The notes beneath the pieces are model-generated. The model did not search any database, had not been told where the DNA came from, and saw only the letters and a program-made list of their open reading frames with translations. The translations under genes and the position numbers were made by a program. DNA of 64,000 bases, taken from Brachypterus glaber (taxonomy: Eukaryota; Arthropoda; Insecta; Coleoptera; Kateretidae). This document shows positions 42,552 through 52,253 of the stretch, piece after piece. Location: NCBI GenBank assembly GCA_958510825.1, contig OY294046.1:248001-312000 (forward strand). Direction: 5' to 3'. How positions within the stretch are numbered: position 1 is the first letter of the stretch; the number at the start of each line of letters is the position of its first letter.

Positions 42552-42826
42552 ACAAAAAAAAGGCCTTGTCCACCAGACGAGACAAACATTTCTATACGTT
42601 TTGTGTGTCGTTGAATCCGAATCCGAGATTGGTTTTTATCGGCCAGATCGCATTTCGTTCCTAACCTCAAAAAAGTAATGACATTTGAAACATTTTTCAT
42701 CTCTTTTTTGAGTGTAGGAACAAATTGCGAACTGTCCGAGTCAAACCAACCCCGGATTCGGATTCAGCGACCCCAAAAACGTATAGAAATGTTTCTCTCG
42801 TCTGGTGGACAAGACCTTTTTTTCGT
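42552..42826. mobile_element. Family G foldback MITE, copy 2
   Basis: CTTGTCCACCAGACGAGACA to its complement TGTCCACCAGACGAGA in reverse. Full palindrome with inner arms GTTGAATCCGAATCCG / CGGATTCGGATTCAGC and CGCATTTCGTTCC / GGAACAAATTGCG. Separated from copy 3 by only ~18 bp. Confidence 0.85.
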
Positions 42827-42844
42827 GGTCATGTGCACAGGCAC

Positions 42845-43122
42845 ACGAAAAAACAGGACGTGTTCACCAGACGAGACAAACATTTCTATACGTTTTTGGG
42901 GTCGCTGAATCCGAATCTGGGGTTGATTTGACTCTGTCAGGTGGCATTTCGTTAAGAACTCCAAAAAAGTGACGAATTGATACATTTTATCACTTTTTTG
43001 AGGTAAGGAACGAAATGCGATCTGACCGCGCCAAACCAACCCCTGATTCGTCTTCAGGGACCCCCAAAATGTATAGAAATGTTTGTCTCGTTTGGACTTT
43101 TTGGTGGACAAGACCTTTTTTT
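42845..43122. mobile_element. Family G foldback MITE, copy 3
   Basis: Head-to-tail neighbour of copy 2 with the same arms (GTTCACCAGACGAGACAAAC / TTTGGTGGACAAGACC, with an extra TTTGGACTT in the right arm). Centre GATACATTTTATCACTTTTT, as in copy 1. Overlapping open frames on both strands are palindrome shadows. Confidence 0.85.
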
Positions 43123-44314
43123 TGTGTGTCTGTGTAATAAATCATATTAAACTGAATAGTTATAGAATCAATTCAATAGATAAACTGCAATACCTTTTAC
43201 ATCTGATAAATTATGCAAAATTAAATTCACTTCCTAAGATATTAATCCCAATAATTATGTCTACTAGATCGCACAGTTACAATGGAGCAATAAAATATTG
43301 TCTGAAAGGCATAAAGTCATTATAAAATAATCTTTAAACATAATTTATGCAAATGAAACACCATATATTGTATGTAGTTATATACATACAGATAGTATTA
43401 AACTTGCCTACGCATATATTGTATAAATATAAATATCGGCAAATAGATTCCATTATAATTATTGTGATAAATGATCTAAAGAAGATTTATCACATTAATA
43501 AAGTCTCGTATTTCCAGGGCATTTTTTAAGGAAATGTGATAGAAGTGCCAAAAACTACATAACTTGTAAATGATTTTTTATAAAAAAGTTTGCTTAAAAG
43601 CAAAATTGCCAACAATTGGCTAATTATAGTTTGACGCATGGATTTGAGGCTACGGGAAATATGTTTGGAATGTGTGTGCAAGTGGGAGGCCCGTTGTTGA
43701 CACGCACGCTTTATAACGCTCTTGACCGAAAGAAGAGAGCGCGAATGATTCCTCCTCCTTGCGCCGGAGACTTTCTTTCATGCGGAGAACTATAATAGGC
43801 TTATTAGAGTGCCTAGGCACTCTTATTTTAGATTTAAAGTACCTAGGTATGGAATGTAAACATTCCACATACGTACTTACTTTCAGGGTAAGTTAATAAT
43901 AGGAATTTACCCTAATATTATATTAACTTACCCTTATAAGTGTGGTAAAAATACGTTATGCACGAAAACTAAAATAAATTTCACCTTATTAACAAAAAAG
44001 TACCGTCGGGACCACTCTTTGTCCGTCGTCATGGGAGTAAATACAAAAATACAAATACAAAAGCTTTAACAAAATTGTGCACTAATAAAAGTTTAGTATT
44101 ACTTTCTAAGTAGCACACTTAATTATCTATAAGGTAACTTTAAGTTATCCTTCTATGGCCACCTTTTCGGTTTGCCGAAAAAAAACGTCTTAAAGATGAC
44201 AAACAACAAGAAAATTTTGCATATATTTTTAAATTGTAGTTTTTGTGTCCACAAAGTCTTCTTTTTTGCACGCCAACTTAAAAAAGACGTGTCAACGCTT
44301 TATACAAACTTTTT
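43123..44314. other. AT-rich stretch, no gene seen
   Basis: A small inverted pair GGGTAAGTTAATAATAGG / TATTAACTTACCC at 43889-43935. Frames on the + strand (43083-43529) show no recognised protein. 43720-43790 is slightly GC-rich. Confidence 0.45.
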
Positions 44315-44795
44315 CTATTTTGCGACTCTAACAAGCTTATAATCACACGCATTTTGCGTGTTCTTATAGGCCCATACTTTTTGTTCATTTGGGTTGGCAA
44401 TAGATCTGGCCTATCGCTTGACGTTTTTCGTGCAAATGTCAATGTCGCTTTAAAGTTGAATTTTCTAAAAAAAATTGTGTTTAGGTTATTTTTACCATGT
44501 TAAAATTGTGGCATTGATTAATTTCAGTAAAAAAGAGAAGAGATGACTATAAAATATATCAAAATTTCATTTGTTCTTAGAATTTTAAACATGGTGTAAA
44601 CTGTAATGTCAATCCAAAACAAAAATCCCTAAATCAGTCATCAATTTAAATGTAAGTTTTTTTAAATTTTAGAGCAAAATAGAACAAATTGTATAAAGCA
44701 TTCGTTTCATAACACGTTTTTAGTGCACTAGTACTTTAAACTTGTACTCGTGCGCCAAAAACGTATGTTATGAAACTAGTACTTTAATATACTAT
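44315..44795 (+). mobile_element. Family D, copy 4
   Basis: Close match to 11481-11990: TAATCACACGCATTTTGCGT, GGGTTGGCAATAGATCTGGC, CTATCGCTTGACGTTTTTCG and the terminal foldback. The hairpin tip (AGAAAACTCGCCGCAAGC...) is deleted, leaving ACTAGTACTTTAAACTTGTA. Confidence 0.85.
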
Positions 44796-45117
44796 CTTTC
44801 TTTTACATTTCTTGGCAACTAATGTCAACTTTAAGATTTCGCAAAATAATCTTTTTTCACTTTTAATTTTAAAATGACATCTTTAGGTTGACTTAATTTT
44901 TCTTGTATGAGAAAACAACAAAAACATAACACCTTTACTCAATTTCTTAAAAAAAATAACCGTGATAAAAAATACCTTGTCATAATCCCAGTTTGTAAAT
45001 TCCACAGAAAGTTTCAGTCTACAACTGAAACAATTTCAATCATATAAAAGTTTTATAAAACATAACATCATAAACAAGCATTCACATCGTAAAAAATAAA
45101 GATTGTAATATAAAGAC
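44796..45117. other. AT-rich stretch, no gene seen
   Basis: No gene or repeat recognised. Confidence 0.45.
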
Positions 45118-45350
45118 CGTCGGCACCGCTTTTTGCCCCGCTTTGCGGGAGCTGAAGCGACCACTTCACATGTGACTGGCCCTGTCGTCGGCAACTCCAG
45201 CAGATCCGCCATGGCGGGCCCCCAAATGTGCCGTGATGGGCCCGGAGTATCCTGCACGCCCTGTTGCGTGCCACACGGAGAATTTTGCGTCTTCTGCAAA
45301 CTGTTGCACGAAAGTATAAGTGTCACTGAATTAAGTCACATCTAGGGGGC
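45118..45350 (-). other. GC-rich island, possible coding relic
   Basis: About 230 bp with much higher G+C than the surroundings. Both strands are open. The minus-strand frame (M at 45326 to 45036) gives WGPAMADLLELPTTGPVTCE followed by a basic stretch AKRGKKRCRR; the plus frame gives a Cys-rich SCTPCCVPHGEFCVFCKLLH. The minus reading looks slightly more protein-like, but I recognise no family. It could be an exon, a processed fragment, or a piece of a retroelement polyprotein. Confidence 0.25.
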
Positions 45351-45369
45351 GTAACGAAATTGTTATTAT

Positions 45370-45702
45370 TTAGTATTTTGCCATAATTTTTTTTTGGAAA
45401 AAGAAAACATCAAAAACGGTGGTCGCCATGATTCCGGCCGTTTGGATTGACTGAAAAAAAAAAACAGAATATTATTCAGTATTGAAGTCGCTATAGCCCT
45501 ATCTAAAAGAAAATAATAAAATGGTGGACTTTTTCAAATAATTTTAGATAAATTTTTTATTTATTATTCTAGATAGGGCTATAGCGACTTCAATACTGAA
45601 TGATATCCCATTTTTTTTAGTCAATCCAGTGGCGGGAATCATGGCGACTACCGTTTTTTGATGTTTAAAAAAAAAAAAAATATTGCAAAAAATGACACTA
45701 CC
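45370..45702. mobile_element. Foldback element, family of 46947, short form
   Basis: Arms ACATCAAAAACGGTGGTCGC / GCGACTACCGTTTTTTGATG, GCCGTTTGGATTGACT / AGTCAATCCAGTGGCGG and ATTCAGTATTGAAGTCGCTA / TAGCGACTTCAATACTGAAT, then TAGCCCTATCTA / TAGATAGGGCTA. All are shared with the longer element at 46947. Non-coding. Confidence 0.8.
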
Positions 45703-45777
45703 AAAAAAAAACTAGATAAGCCTTGAAAATTCTGAAAACTAATTTTATATAGTGATACCCACCCGAATAGGAGTAAA

Positions 45778-45923
45778 GGGAACGTTCAAGTATTACGTAA
45801 CGCTCCTAGGGGGTGGGGGTCATTTTGGAGTGTTACGCCCATGTTAATGGTACAGGAAAATAGCGTTACAGGGGGGGGGGCAAAATGATCAAATTTTGCG
45901 TTACGTAATACTTGAACGTTCCC
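45778..45923 (+). mobile_element. PIF/Harbinger-type MITE, family B copy 3
   Basis: 146 bp, TIR GGGAACGTTCAAGTATTACG both ends. Flanked by AAA at 45775-45777 and 45924-45926, a 3-bp duplication that departs from the TWA rule seen at the other copies. Interior nearly identical in order to copies at 4418 (reverse) and 24403. Confidence 0.85.
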
Positions 45924-45926
45924 AAA

Positions 45927-46942
45927 GCTATAAATGCTCGAACTTAAACAGCCATTATTTCGAATAATAATCTGACAAAAAATTGATAAATAATATTTTT
46001 TTAGAGAATTGTTTTCTTTAATTTATTGTTTATCTAATGTTTAACATAAAGTTAACGATAAGCTATGAAAACCCAAAAAACTGTTTTTTTGCACCTACCC
46101 CCCAAAAAATAGTGGGCTTTCCGGTGGATTTCGAGGGGGAAACTTAGGAGTTTATTACACATTATAAAGAATAATTTTGTAAAAAAAAATCTTGTTTTAA
46201 TTTTTTCTGGATTCAGGTTATTTATTTTGCGTATCGTCCTATATAGAATTTTCTACAAATACTTTGTTAAAACTTTTTTCTATGTTACTTGGTTTTTGAG
46301 AAAATGGGCAAAAATTATCAAAAATTATCTATTATCTTATTTTAGAGTACACTTTTAAATTAATTAGTTAAATTTGTGTTTAAATAATAATAATTATTAA
46401 AAATTATTTATAATTTATTTTTATAGCATAAGCTAAGGAAGTTCATTTAAATATGTTTACAATGATTAATATCATATTTTTTAACATTGACGTTAAATAA
46501 ATGAAACATTAGCATGGTAATTAGAGGATTTATAACCTAAAAGTCGGACGAAACAAAAGGTGTTAAAAGACACCTTTGCTTTTAATCCCCATTTGCATAG
46601 TTGCACCCATATAAAGGCCGTCCGTGTCGTTGAAAGTGGCCGGACAGCGTCTCCTTTTATGTTTAGAGTCAATCTATCCAGCGGTGGTTCTCTTGTAAGA
46701 ATGTAAGGCATTTCAAAAAACACGATTTTTAAAATAATTTAGCCCTCCCTCATGTCGTAAAAAATACAACAACAAAATATATGCCCAATTTCAGCTCAAA
46801 CAAACGAAATTTGTCATTTACCTACCTAAATTTGCAAAATCGAAATCTTTAGTTGATTTTTTTTTGTTTCTGCGCTGCCAAAAAAAATCCTTTACCAGCA
46901 CCACTGACAACATTTTAACTTCTTGTTTTTTAATTTTAATAT
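45927..46942. other. AT-rich stretch, no gene seen
   Basis: No recognised gene. 46600-46700 is a little GC-richer (GTCCGTGTCGTTGAAAGTGG), with no domain in any frame. Confidence 0.45.
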
Positions 46943-46946
46943 TTAA

Positions 46947-47584
46947 GGGGTCTTTCTACCTTCAAACTTTAAAAAATATTTTGTTTTTAAACATTTTTTT
47001 TTTATATAGAAAGAAAAAAGATATCATTGTGAAATTTTCTAGTTATGTTTATTTGTATTTAAAGAATACTAATTTTTTTTTTTGCCATAATTTCATTTTT
47101 TTGAAAAAAAAAAAACATCTAAAAACGGTGGTCGCGGTTTGGTTCGACTGAAAAAAAAACGGGATATTATTCAGTATTGAAGTCGCTATAGCTAGAAGAA
47201 TTTTTTTTGGCCAAAAAATAATACAATGGCTGACGTTTTTCAAAAAATTTTAAATAATTTTCAAGAAAAACGTCTTCCATTTTGTTATTTTTTGGCCGAA
47301 ATTTTTCTTCTAGATAGGACTAGAGAAACTTCAATACTGAGTAATATCCCGTTTTTTTTTTAGATGATCCAAACGGCCGGAATCATGGCGACCACCATTT
47401 TTTGATGTTTTTTTCAAAAAAAAAAAAAATTATGTCAAAAAGTGACATTTAAAAATCATAAAAAATGCATTCTATAAATATAAATAAACATACCTACAAC
47501 ATTTCACCATGATATCTTTTTTCTTTTTATAAAAAAAAATGTTTAAAAACAAAATATTTTAAAATTTGAAGGTAGAAAGACCCC
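46947..47584. mobile_element. 638-bp foldback element flanked by TTAA
   Basis: TIRs GGGGTCTTTCTACCTTCAAA and TTTGAAGGTAGAAAGACCCC. Palindromic almost to the centre (arms of ~300 bp), including the core shared with 45370-45702. TTAA flanks both sides (46943-46946, 47585-47588). TTAA is the target of piggyBac elements, but because TTAA joined to GGGG/CCCC is itself symmetric, it cannot be separated from a TIR extension. No transposase. Confidence 0.8.
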
Positions 47585-47588
47585 TTAA

Positions 47589-48329
47589 TCATAAGTCAGA
47601 ACCGCGTCTAGATAGAGTGCCTCTAACCGGACAAGTCTTCTTTTATGTTGCCTAATTAGTGTTTTTATAATTTGGCAAAAATAATAACGCTATTGATTGT
47701 AGAGATAAGATAGATATTCCTTTTTTGCTAATAATGTAACAACCAATTAAAAGAAAAATGAAAACATAACGGGTACTTTTTTTTTGTTACAATTGCTTGT
47801 AAAACGTCCTGTTTTGCAAATTTTGGGAAACATTAATTACTAGCCGAGATGCCCGTTCTTCGCACGGTTTATTTAAGAATTAAAAGTACTTCTCTCTTTA
47901 CTTTACTTTAAGGGTTTAAGGGGAACTATTTTAAATTTTTTTTTTTAATTGTTTGTTTCACTTTTCAAATTTTAGATTTTTTTTTTTGGGGTTGGAGGGT
48001 CGGAGGTGAAGCTTAAAATTTTATGGTTGGGGCATACTTCATGCACAACCAAATTTCAAGTTTTTGGGTATTCTACCAGTGTGTTTTAGTAATATTTAAC
48101 CAATTGGTGGGGGAGGGACAATTATTAGATTTCTTTTTTCAATTTTTAGATTTTTTTTTTTTGGGTTTGGAGGCCAAGCTGCGGATTTTTCCTGGGGTCG
48201 TGGAAGAAGCAAAATAGGTCTAAAATAGTTATTTTTGTATTAAGAGTAATACAACCAAAACATTTTTACGATCTAAAATAAATAAATAAATTTCAGGCAC
48301 TCTTCACAATTCGTTCGTAACAAAAAATA
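47589..48329. other. T-rich non-genic stretch
   Basis: Direct repeat of TTTTAGATTTTTTTTTTTGG-like phrases with GTTGGAGG / GTTTGGAGG at 47970-48000 and 48145-48170. No recognised gene. Confidence 0.45.
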
Positions 48330-48556
48330 TTTACCACTCGATGTGCACTGAAAATGGTGTGCATCGAGGTGCGTATACTATTTTTTCTACGATCTACACC
48401 TAAACATCAAAAAAACGCAAAAATGATCTTAAAATTAGTTTGTCAATTTGAGGTTATGTGTTTGACGTTTACTAATTTTATGACAGTAGTTATGTAAAAT
48501 CAGCTGATTGTCACTTCCCAACTGTTGTCATAGGCAACGGGTGAGAAATAGGCACT
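48330..48556 (+). repeat. Family H repeat, copy 1 (split by Penelope fragment)
   Basis: GGTGTGCATCGAGGTGCGTA, TACTATTTTTTCTACG, AATTTGAGGTTATGTGTTTG, ACGTTTACTAATTTTATGAC, ACTGTTGTCATAGGCAACGG. Aligns with 59640-59890 and, reversed, 32745-32880. AAATAGGCACT at its right end is the target duplication of the Penelope insertion. Confidence 0.7.
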
Positions 48557-48575
48557 CCTTAAACTAACCAAAGCC

Positions 48576-49172
48576 TTGACCATGAACGGTTATACCAAAA
48601 AAGACATTAATAAGACCATATACAAATACAGAAATCCCAGACCCAAACAACAGGACAATAGTGACAATGACAGACAGACACAAGTTATACTTCCCTATGT
48701 AAGCGGTATCACGGATAAAATAGGTAAACTTTTGAAGAAGTCAAATATTAAGCCTATATTTCGGTCCAACCAAAAATTAGGTCAATGTTTGACTTCAACA
48801 AAAGACAAAATACCCCTGAGTTCAGAAGGCGTATATAAAATACCCTGCTCCTGTGGTACGGTTTACATAGGTGAAACTAAGAGAAAAATTTCTACAAGAC
48901 TTCAAGAGCATGAGCGCAATATAAGAAAGAAACAAATTTCCTTATCGGCAGTAGCCGAACATGTACATGAAACAGGTCATAAAATCAATTTGTCTGAAAC
49001 AAAACAAATATTAACAGAAAACAGAAAAATGCCAAGGAAGATACGGGAATAGATAGAAATCATCAAGCATCCTAACAATATCAATCGGGACACTGGTTAC
49101 CACTTACCTGCAATATGGAAGTCTTTGATAGGAAAATCCTCGTCACGGGTGAATAACCACAACTCGTCATAA
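48576..49172 (+). pseudogene. Penelope GIY-YIG endonuclease domain, one in-frame stop
   Basis: Encodes the C-terminal endonuclease of a Penelope-like polyprotein, which nicks DNA to start target-primed reverse transcription. From the first Met (NGYTKKDINKTI region), a linker leads to LPYVSGITDKIGKLLKKSNI (about residues 39-58), then GVYKIPCSCGTVYIGETKRK (about 85-104), the GIY-YIG motif with the Cys pair and YIG. The conserved Arg lies in STRLQEHE, and EHVHETGH follows. A TAG at 49050-49052 interrupts the frame; it then continues IEIIKHPNNINRDTGYHLPA to a TAA at 49170-49172, the usual C-terminal part. So this is a 199-codon frame broken once, with RT absent. The Met is internal and not a true start. 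Confidence 0.9.
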
Positions 49173-49209
49173 ATAGTGACACAAGTTGATTCGAAACTTA
49201 GTTTCAGAT

Positions 49210-49254
49210 TAATCCCTGAAGATGTCTCTAGTAGTAAGAGACGAAACGTCGGAA
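49210..49254 (+). ncRNA. Hammerhead-ribozyme-like motif in Penelope terminal repeat
   Basis: CTGAAGA core at 49216-49222; stem II GTCTCT (49224-49229) with AGAGAC (49237-49242) and loop AGTAGTA; GAAA at 49243-49246; self-complementary ACGT (49246-49249); expected cleavage after C49250. TCC (49213-49215) pairs with GGA (49251-49253) for stem I, and GATT/AATC further out. Known hammerhead consensus is CUGANGA...GAAA...UH, all met; one additional T at 49223 sits at the base of stem II. Such motifs are established in Penelope-like elements and probably process element RNA. Confidence 0.6.
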
Positions 49255-49344
49255 AGTGAAAATCCATTAACACGGTCTAAACCCGAAAGTGAAAGTTCTT
49301 TATATCTTAATGGCCGTGAAAGCTTAAAATCTAAAATAGGCACT

Positions 49345-49560
49345 AACTACTAACTATAGTTACGATCTGATAGAAAAAAATAATTTGAGCAATCTAACTG
49401 TTAAAAAAAATTAATAATCGATATGTTATTAAATGTTTAAATGTTTATACGTCGTGGTTTATACATTTTTAAATTATCTTCTAAAAATACCGATTTAATT
49501 CGATAATAGCGGTATAATTATGCAGACGGCAATTTGAGTGATTTTTTTGGGGGAAATAAT
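49345..49560. other. AT-rich stretch, no gene seen
   Basis: Right continuation of family H near the Penelope junction, then nothing recognised. Confidence 0.4.
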
Positions 49561-49655
49561 AGAAAAAACAAGTCGTGAAGATCTGCTTCGCATTATATGG
49601 TCTACTCTTCACAGTGGATAATATATTGCGTTTCCTTACTTCCCAAATATGATTT
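49561..49655 (+). repeat. Family M phrase, copy 3
   Basis: AACAAGTCGTGAAGATCTGC, TTCGCATTATATGG, TCTTCACAGTGGATAATATA, TTTCCTTACTTCCCAAATAT. Order as at 36601. Confidence 0.6.
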
Positions 49656-49914
49656 CTTTAAGTCCGAACGCGCACTTTATTTTGTACACATTGTTGAAAA
49701 TTGGTGCACCTTTAAATTTTTTGCTCAAAAAATAATTTTTTCAAAATTTTTATGAATATTTTTATTAAAATAATGTTTTCTAAAAATTTGGACCTTCAGA
49801 TTTTCCTTCTCTTTTTAAAAGTGGCGCCCGAGGTAGCAACACATATATTTTTTTATAAAAATACTTGTATATAAAATGTTACTTTCCCCGAATAGTAATG
49901 CGTTAGTAAAAATT

Positions 49915-50179
49915 TTTATCCAATACATACAGATAATAAGACAATTACCAGCTTTATTTTACATAGATAAACTCAATAATAACCCCCGCGTGGCTTTTAC
50001 TTTATTATTTTACCTACTCAACTGTCACTTGTCAAATTATTTTCTTGTAAATGTCATTAAAATTTTTAATAAAAATATGAATTTCTAAGCTATTTATTGG
50101 ATAAAACCTTGTATGGCACTCATGGGTAAACCGATATTGCCCTCTCTTATTTTACCCACTAGTACCATAAATAACTATT
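49915..50179 (-). mobile_element. Family A, copy 7 (internally deleted)
   Basis: Both ends are present, but most of the hairpin (from after GCCCTCTC to TTATTTTACCCAC) and part of the right half (the GAGTGGATAATTA region) are missing. The loss of the foldback fits deletion between the inverted arms. Confidence 0.85.
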
Positions 50180-50214
50180 ATTGCATTTTTTTACGTTTCT
50201 CGATGTTTTATATC

Positions 50215-50450
50215 CAAAAAATCTGTCTGTCTGCCCGTCCGTTTGTTCGTCCGAAAAATTTCCGGGAAATTTATAACCAGGATAACTCTAGAACGCTTTA
50301 TTAGCTTAAAGCTAAAGATTTTAAATTTTGATCATAGGTTCCGTATCTAAAATTATAGGCTGGGATTGTTTTTGGTAAAAATCGGGACGGGGTAAAGTGG
50401 TAAGATGGGGTAAGGGGTTTGTTTTTTGATTTTTTTGTGCTTAAAAAAAA
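50215..50450 (+). repeat. Family K repeat, copy 3
   Basis: CTGTCTGTCTGCCCGTCCG, AACCAGGATAACTCTAGAAC, GCTAAAGATTTTAAATTTTG, AGGCTGGGATTGTTTTTGG, TAAAAATCGGGACGGGGTAA, AGATGGGGTAAGGGG. Same module as 37890. Confidence 0.7.
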
Positions 50451-50505
50451 ATATGTTATGTTTGAATGAACAGAAGAAAGTATTATTTTTTCGCAACAGG
50501 GCAGT

Positions 50506-50781
50506 TTATTGATCTATCGTAATTTTTGAAGATTTTGGAAATTTCAAAACCACCGTATAACTCTTTTCTAGCGCGTAGCGTTGTGAAGAGTATAAAAAAA
50601 CACCATCGGTCGATTTTCTTTTGTTTGTTACCGTAAAGGTAAATTGTCCTGCTTTTATCTGGCTTATTTTCAGGTAAATTATAGGCCAGTTTGACGTGGC
50701 TGTGACAGCAAAATGAGCGTCGGTCGCGATCGTATCGTCTACAGCGGGGCCCCACATTATAATTTGTTTCAGGGGACTCAT
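50506..50781 (-). other. Unrecognised 91-codon frame next to family K
   Basis: Product rich in Thr, Ser, Val and aromatic residues (ATDAHFAVTATSNWP, AGQFTFTVTNKR, ALEKSYTVVLKFP), giving a beta-strand-like pattern. A stop lies four codons before the Met. No family recognised. An overlapping frame is also open, so chance is possible. It lies just right of family K and might be part of an autonomous relative or a domesticated fragment. Confidence 0.2.
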
Positions 50782-50799
50782 ACTAGTTCAATATAATTG

Positions 50800-51424
50800 C
50801 ATAATTTCACTGAAATTATTTTCTAAATTGGACAAATAAGGTTCAGTCTTTGAGGTGATTGGTTTGTTCTGACGCCGACTTTTTTTTACGAAAAAAGTAA
50901 AAATGGTAAAAAAGTCCACCGCACACGAAAGTAAACTTTTCCAACCTTGGGAGTGATTTTTTTTGTCCCTTATAGAGATATCTGCCTTGGATAAGTGAGA
51001 GAATTTCCGGCGTTGGAACCTAATTGAATCGGTTATTGCTAAAACACCCTAAGTCAAAAACCGATATATAACAATGTGCTAAGTGCAAAACAAATAGAAA
51101 TTTGAGTAAACACTTGTTTAGTGTGCAGTAACAGTTACTAAACACAAGACAAGTATTTACTGAAATTTCTATTTTTTTGCACTAGCACATCATTAAATAT
51201 CGGTTTAAGCAATAACCGATTCAATTGTAATATATTTTTTGCAAATTTGGCGAAGGAGTATGTATAAAAAACATTTTTGCTATGTTCGAGATTTTCTAAC
51301 AAACATTTTTTATGTGTTTTCGGCCCAAAGAGGCATTTATACACTTAATTTGTAGTCTATATGTTTTATATGTCTATATGTAAATACTGTATTAAAATAC
51401 AGTATTTACATTGTAAAATATACT
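50800..51424. other. Non-genic; local inverted pair
   Basis: Around 51030-51210 AACACTTGTTTAGTGTGC / CTAAACACAAGACAAGTATT, AATCGGTTATTGCTAAA / AAGCAATAACCGATTCAATT and AACCGATATATAACAATGTG / CACATCATTAAATATCGG form a ~190-bp foldback. 51372-51412 has ATACTGTATT/AATACAGTAT. No gene. Confidence 0.5.
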
Positions 51425-52253
51425 CCCTTAGGCCCATTAAGGCGTCAGGCGTCCAGGCGGCATTTGCCGTATTGTATATATAATATATAATTGTGACTGT
51501 CAAAGTCAAGTAATTTTTAAATTTTTATCTTTTCGAAATTTATGTTATTTTAAAGTATTACAATTCTGAATTGCAAGAAAATTTTACGACGAACGTGCAA
51601 GGAATGTAACGGTACACGGAAAGAAATTAGTGGGCTCTGCGCTATACATTATAAGATATTTGGTAACAGTGGCAAATTATAGTGATTTAAGCTATAGATT
51701 ATAAGAGACACAATAACTAATAATGTTAAAAATAAATTGGAAACGATTATATATATTACAGACACGATTATATTTATTACAGGCACTATTATAAATTTAC
51801 AGAAATTTTATTATATTATAAAAATTATTAGCACGGACAATAATTAAATCTATTTAAGCTATAAATGCCATACTATTTGTTATATTTTATTATTCACTAA
51901 ACAATTAAAGTATTTCATATAAATTTTTACACTGACTGCCATAATTGTAAGAGAAAGCCTTGTATTTATATAATAAGCGATTATAATTTGCTTGGTATGT
52001 GTGTTATAGCGCTCCTAGCTATAATTTTTTTTTCCGTGTATATAACATAGAACGAAGGATTAAAAATGGAATGGATGGGAACAGATAGGAAGCACTAAAA
52101 TCATTTGTAAATATACAGTCTAATATGTTATAAAACACCTTAAAATAAGGTCACAGAATGACTCTAAACCATTAAATAAATTAATATTGTATTGTAAATT
52201 ACAATACTATACGGCAAATGATGCCTGGACCTCAGCCTTAATGGGCATAAGGG
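51425..52253. mobile_element. 829-bp TIR element
   Basis: CCCTTAGGCCCATTAAGGCG at the left and the complement of CCCTTATGCCCATTAAGGCT at the right. Arms continue through GTCCAGGCGGCATTTGCCGT / ACGGCAAATGATGCCTGGAC. No transposase frame. Contains a nested TA-flanked MITE (51613-52040). Target duplication is unclear. Class unassigned. Confidence 0.75.
51613..52040. mobile_element. TA-flanked MITE (Tc1/mariner type), nested
   Basis: TACACGGAAAGAAATTAG at the left and the complement of TACACGGAAAAAAAAATTAT at the right. Interior rich in TATAATNNATTATAA-like phrases. TA at both ends fits the TA target of Tc1/mariner elements. Nested in the 829-bp element, so it is younger. Confidence 0.65.

Larger units (their letters stand above)
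48557..49333 (+). mobile_element. 5'-truncated Penelope-like element
   Basis: A 777-bp insertion bounded by an exact 11-bp direct repeat AAATAGGCACT (48546-48556 and 49334-49344). It contains the GIY-YIG endonuclease region (48576-49172) and the 3' terminal repeat (about 49195-49333) with the hammerhead-like motif; it ends GCTTAAAATCTA. Reverse transcriptase is missing through 5' truncation. The 3' end agrees with the palindromic insertion at 17682, which starts with the complement of the same terminus. Confidence 0.92.

Noticed and set aside
42678..43111. Several overlapping frames of 68-115 codons on both strands
   Set aside because: They are mirror-image translations of the family G palindromes.
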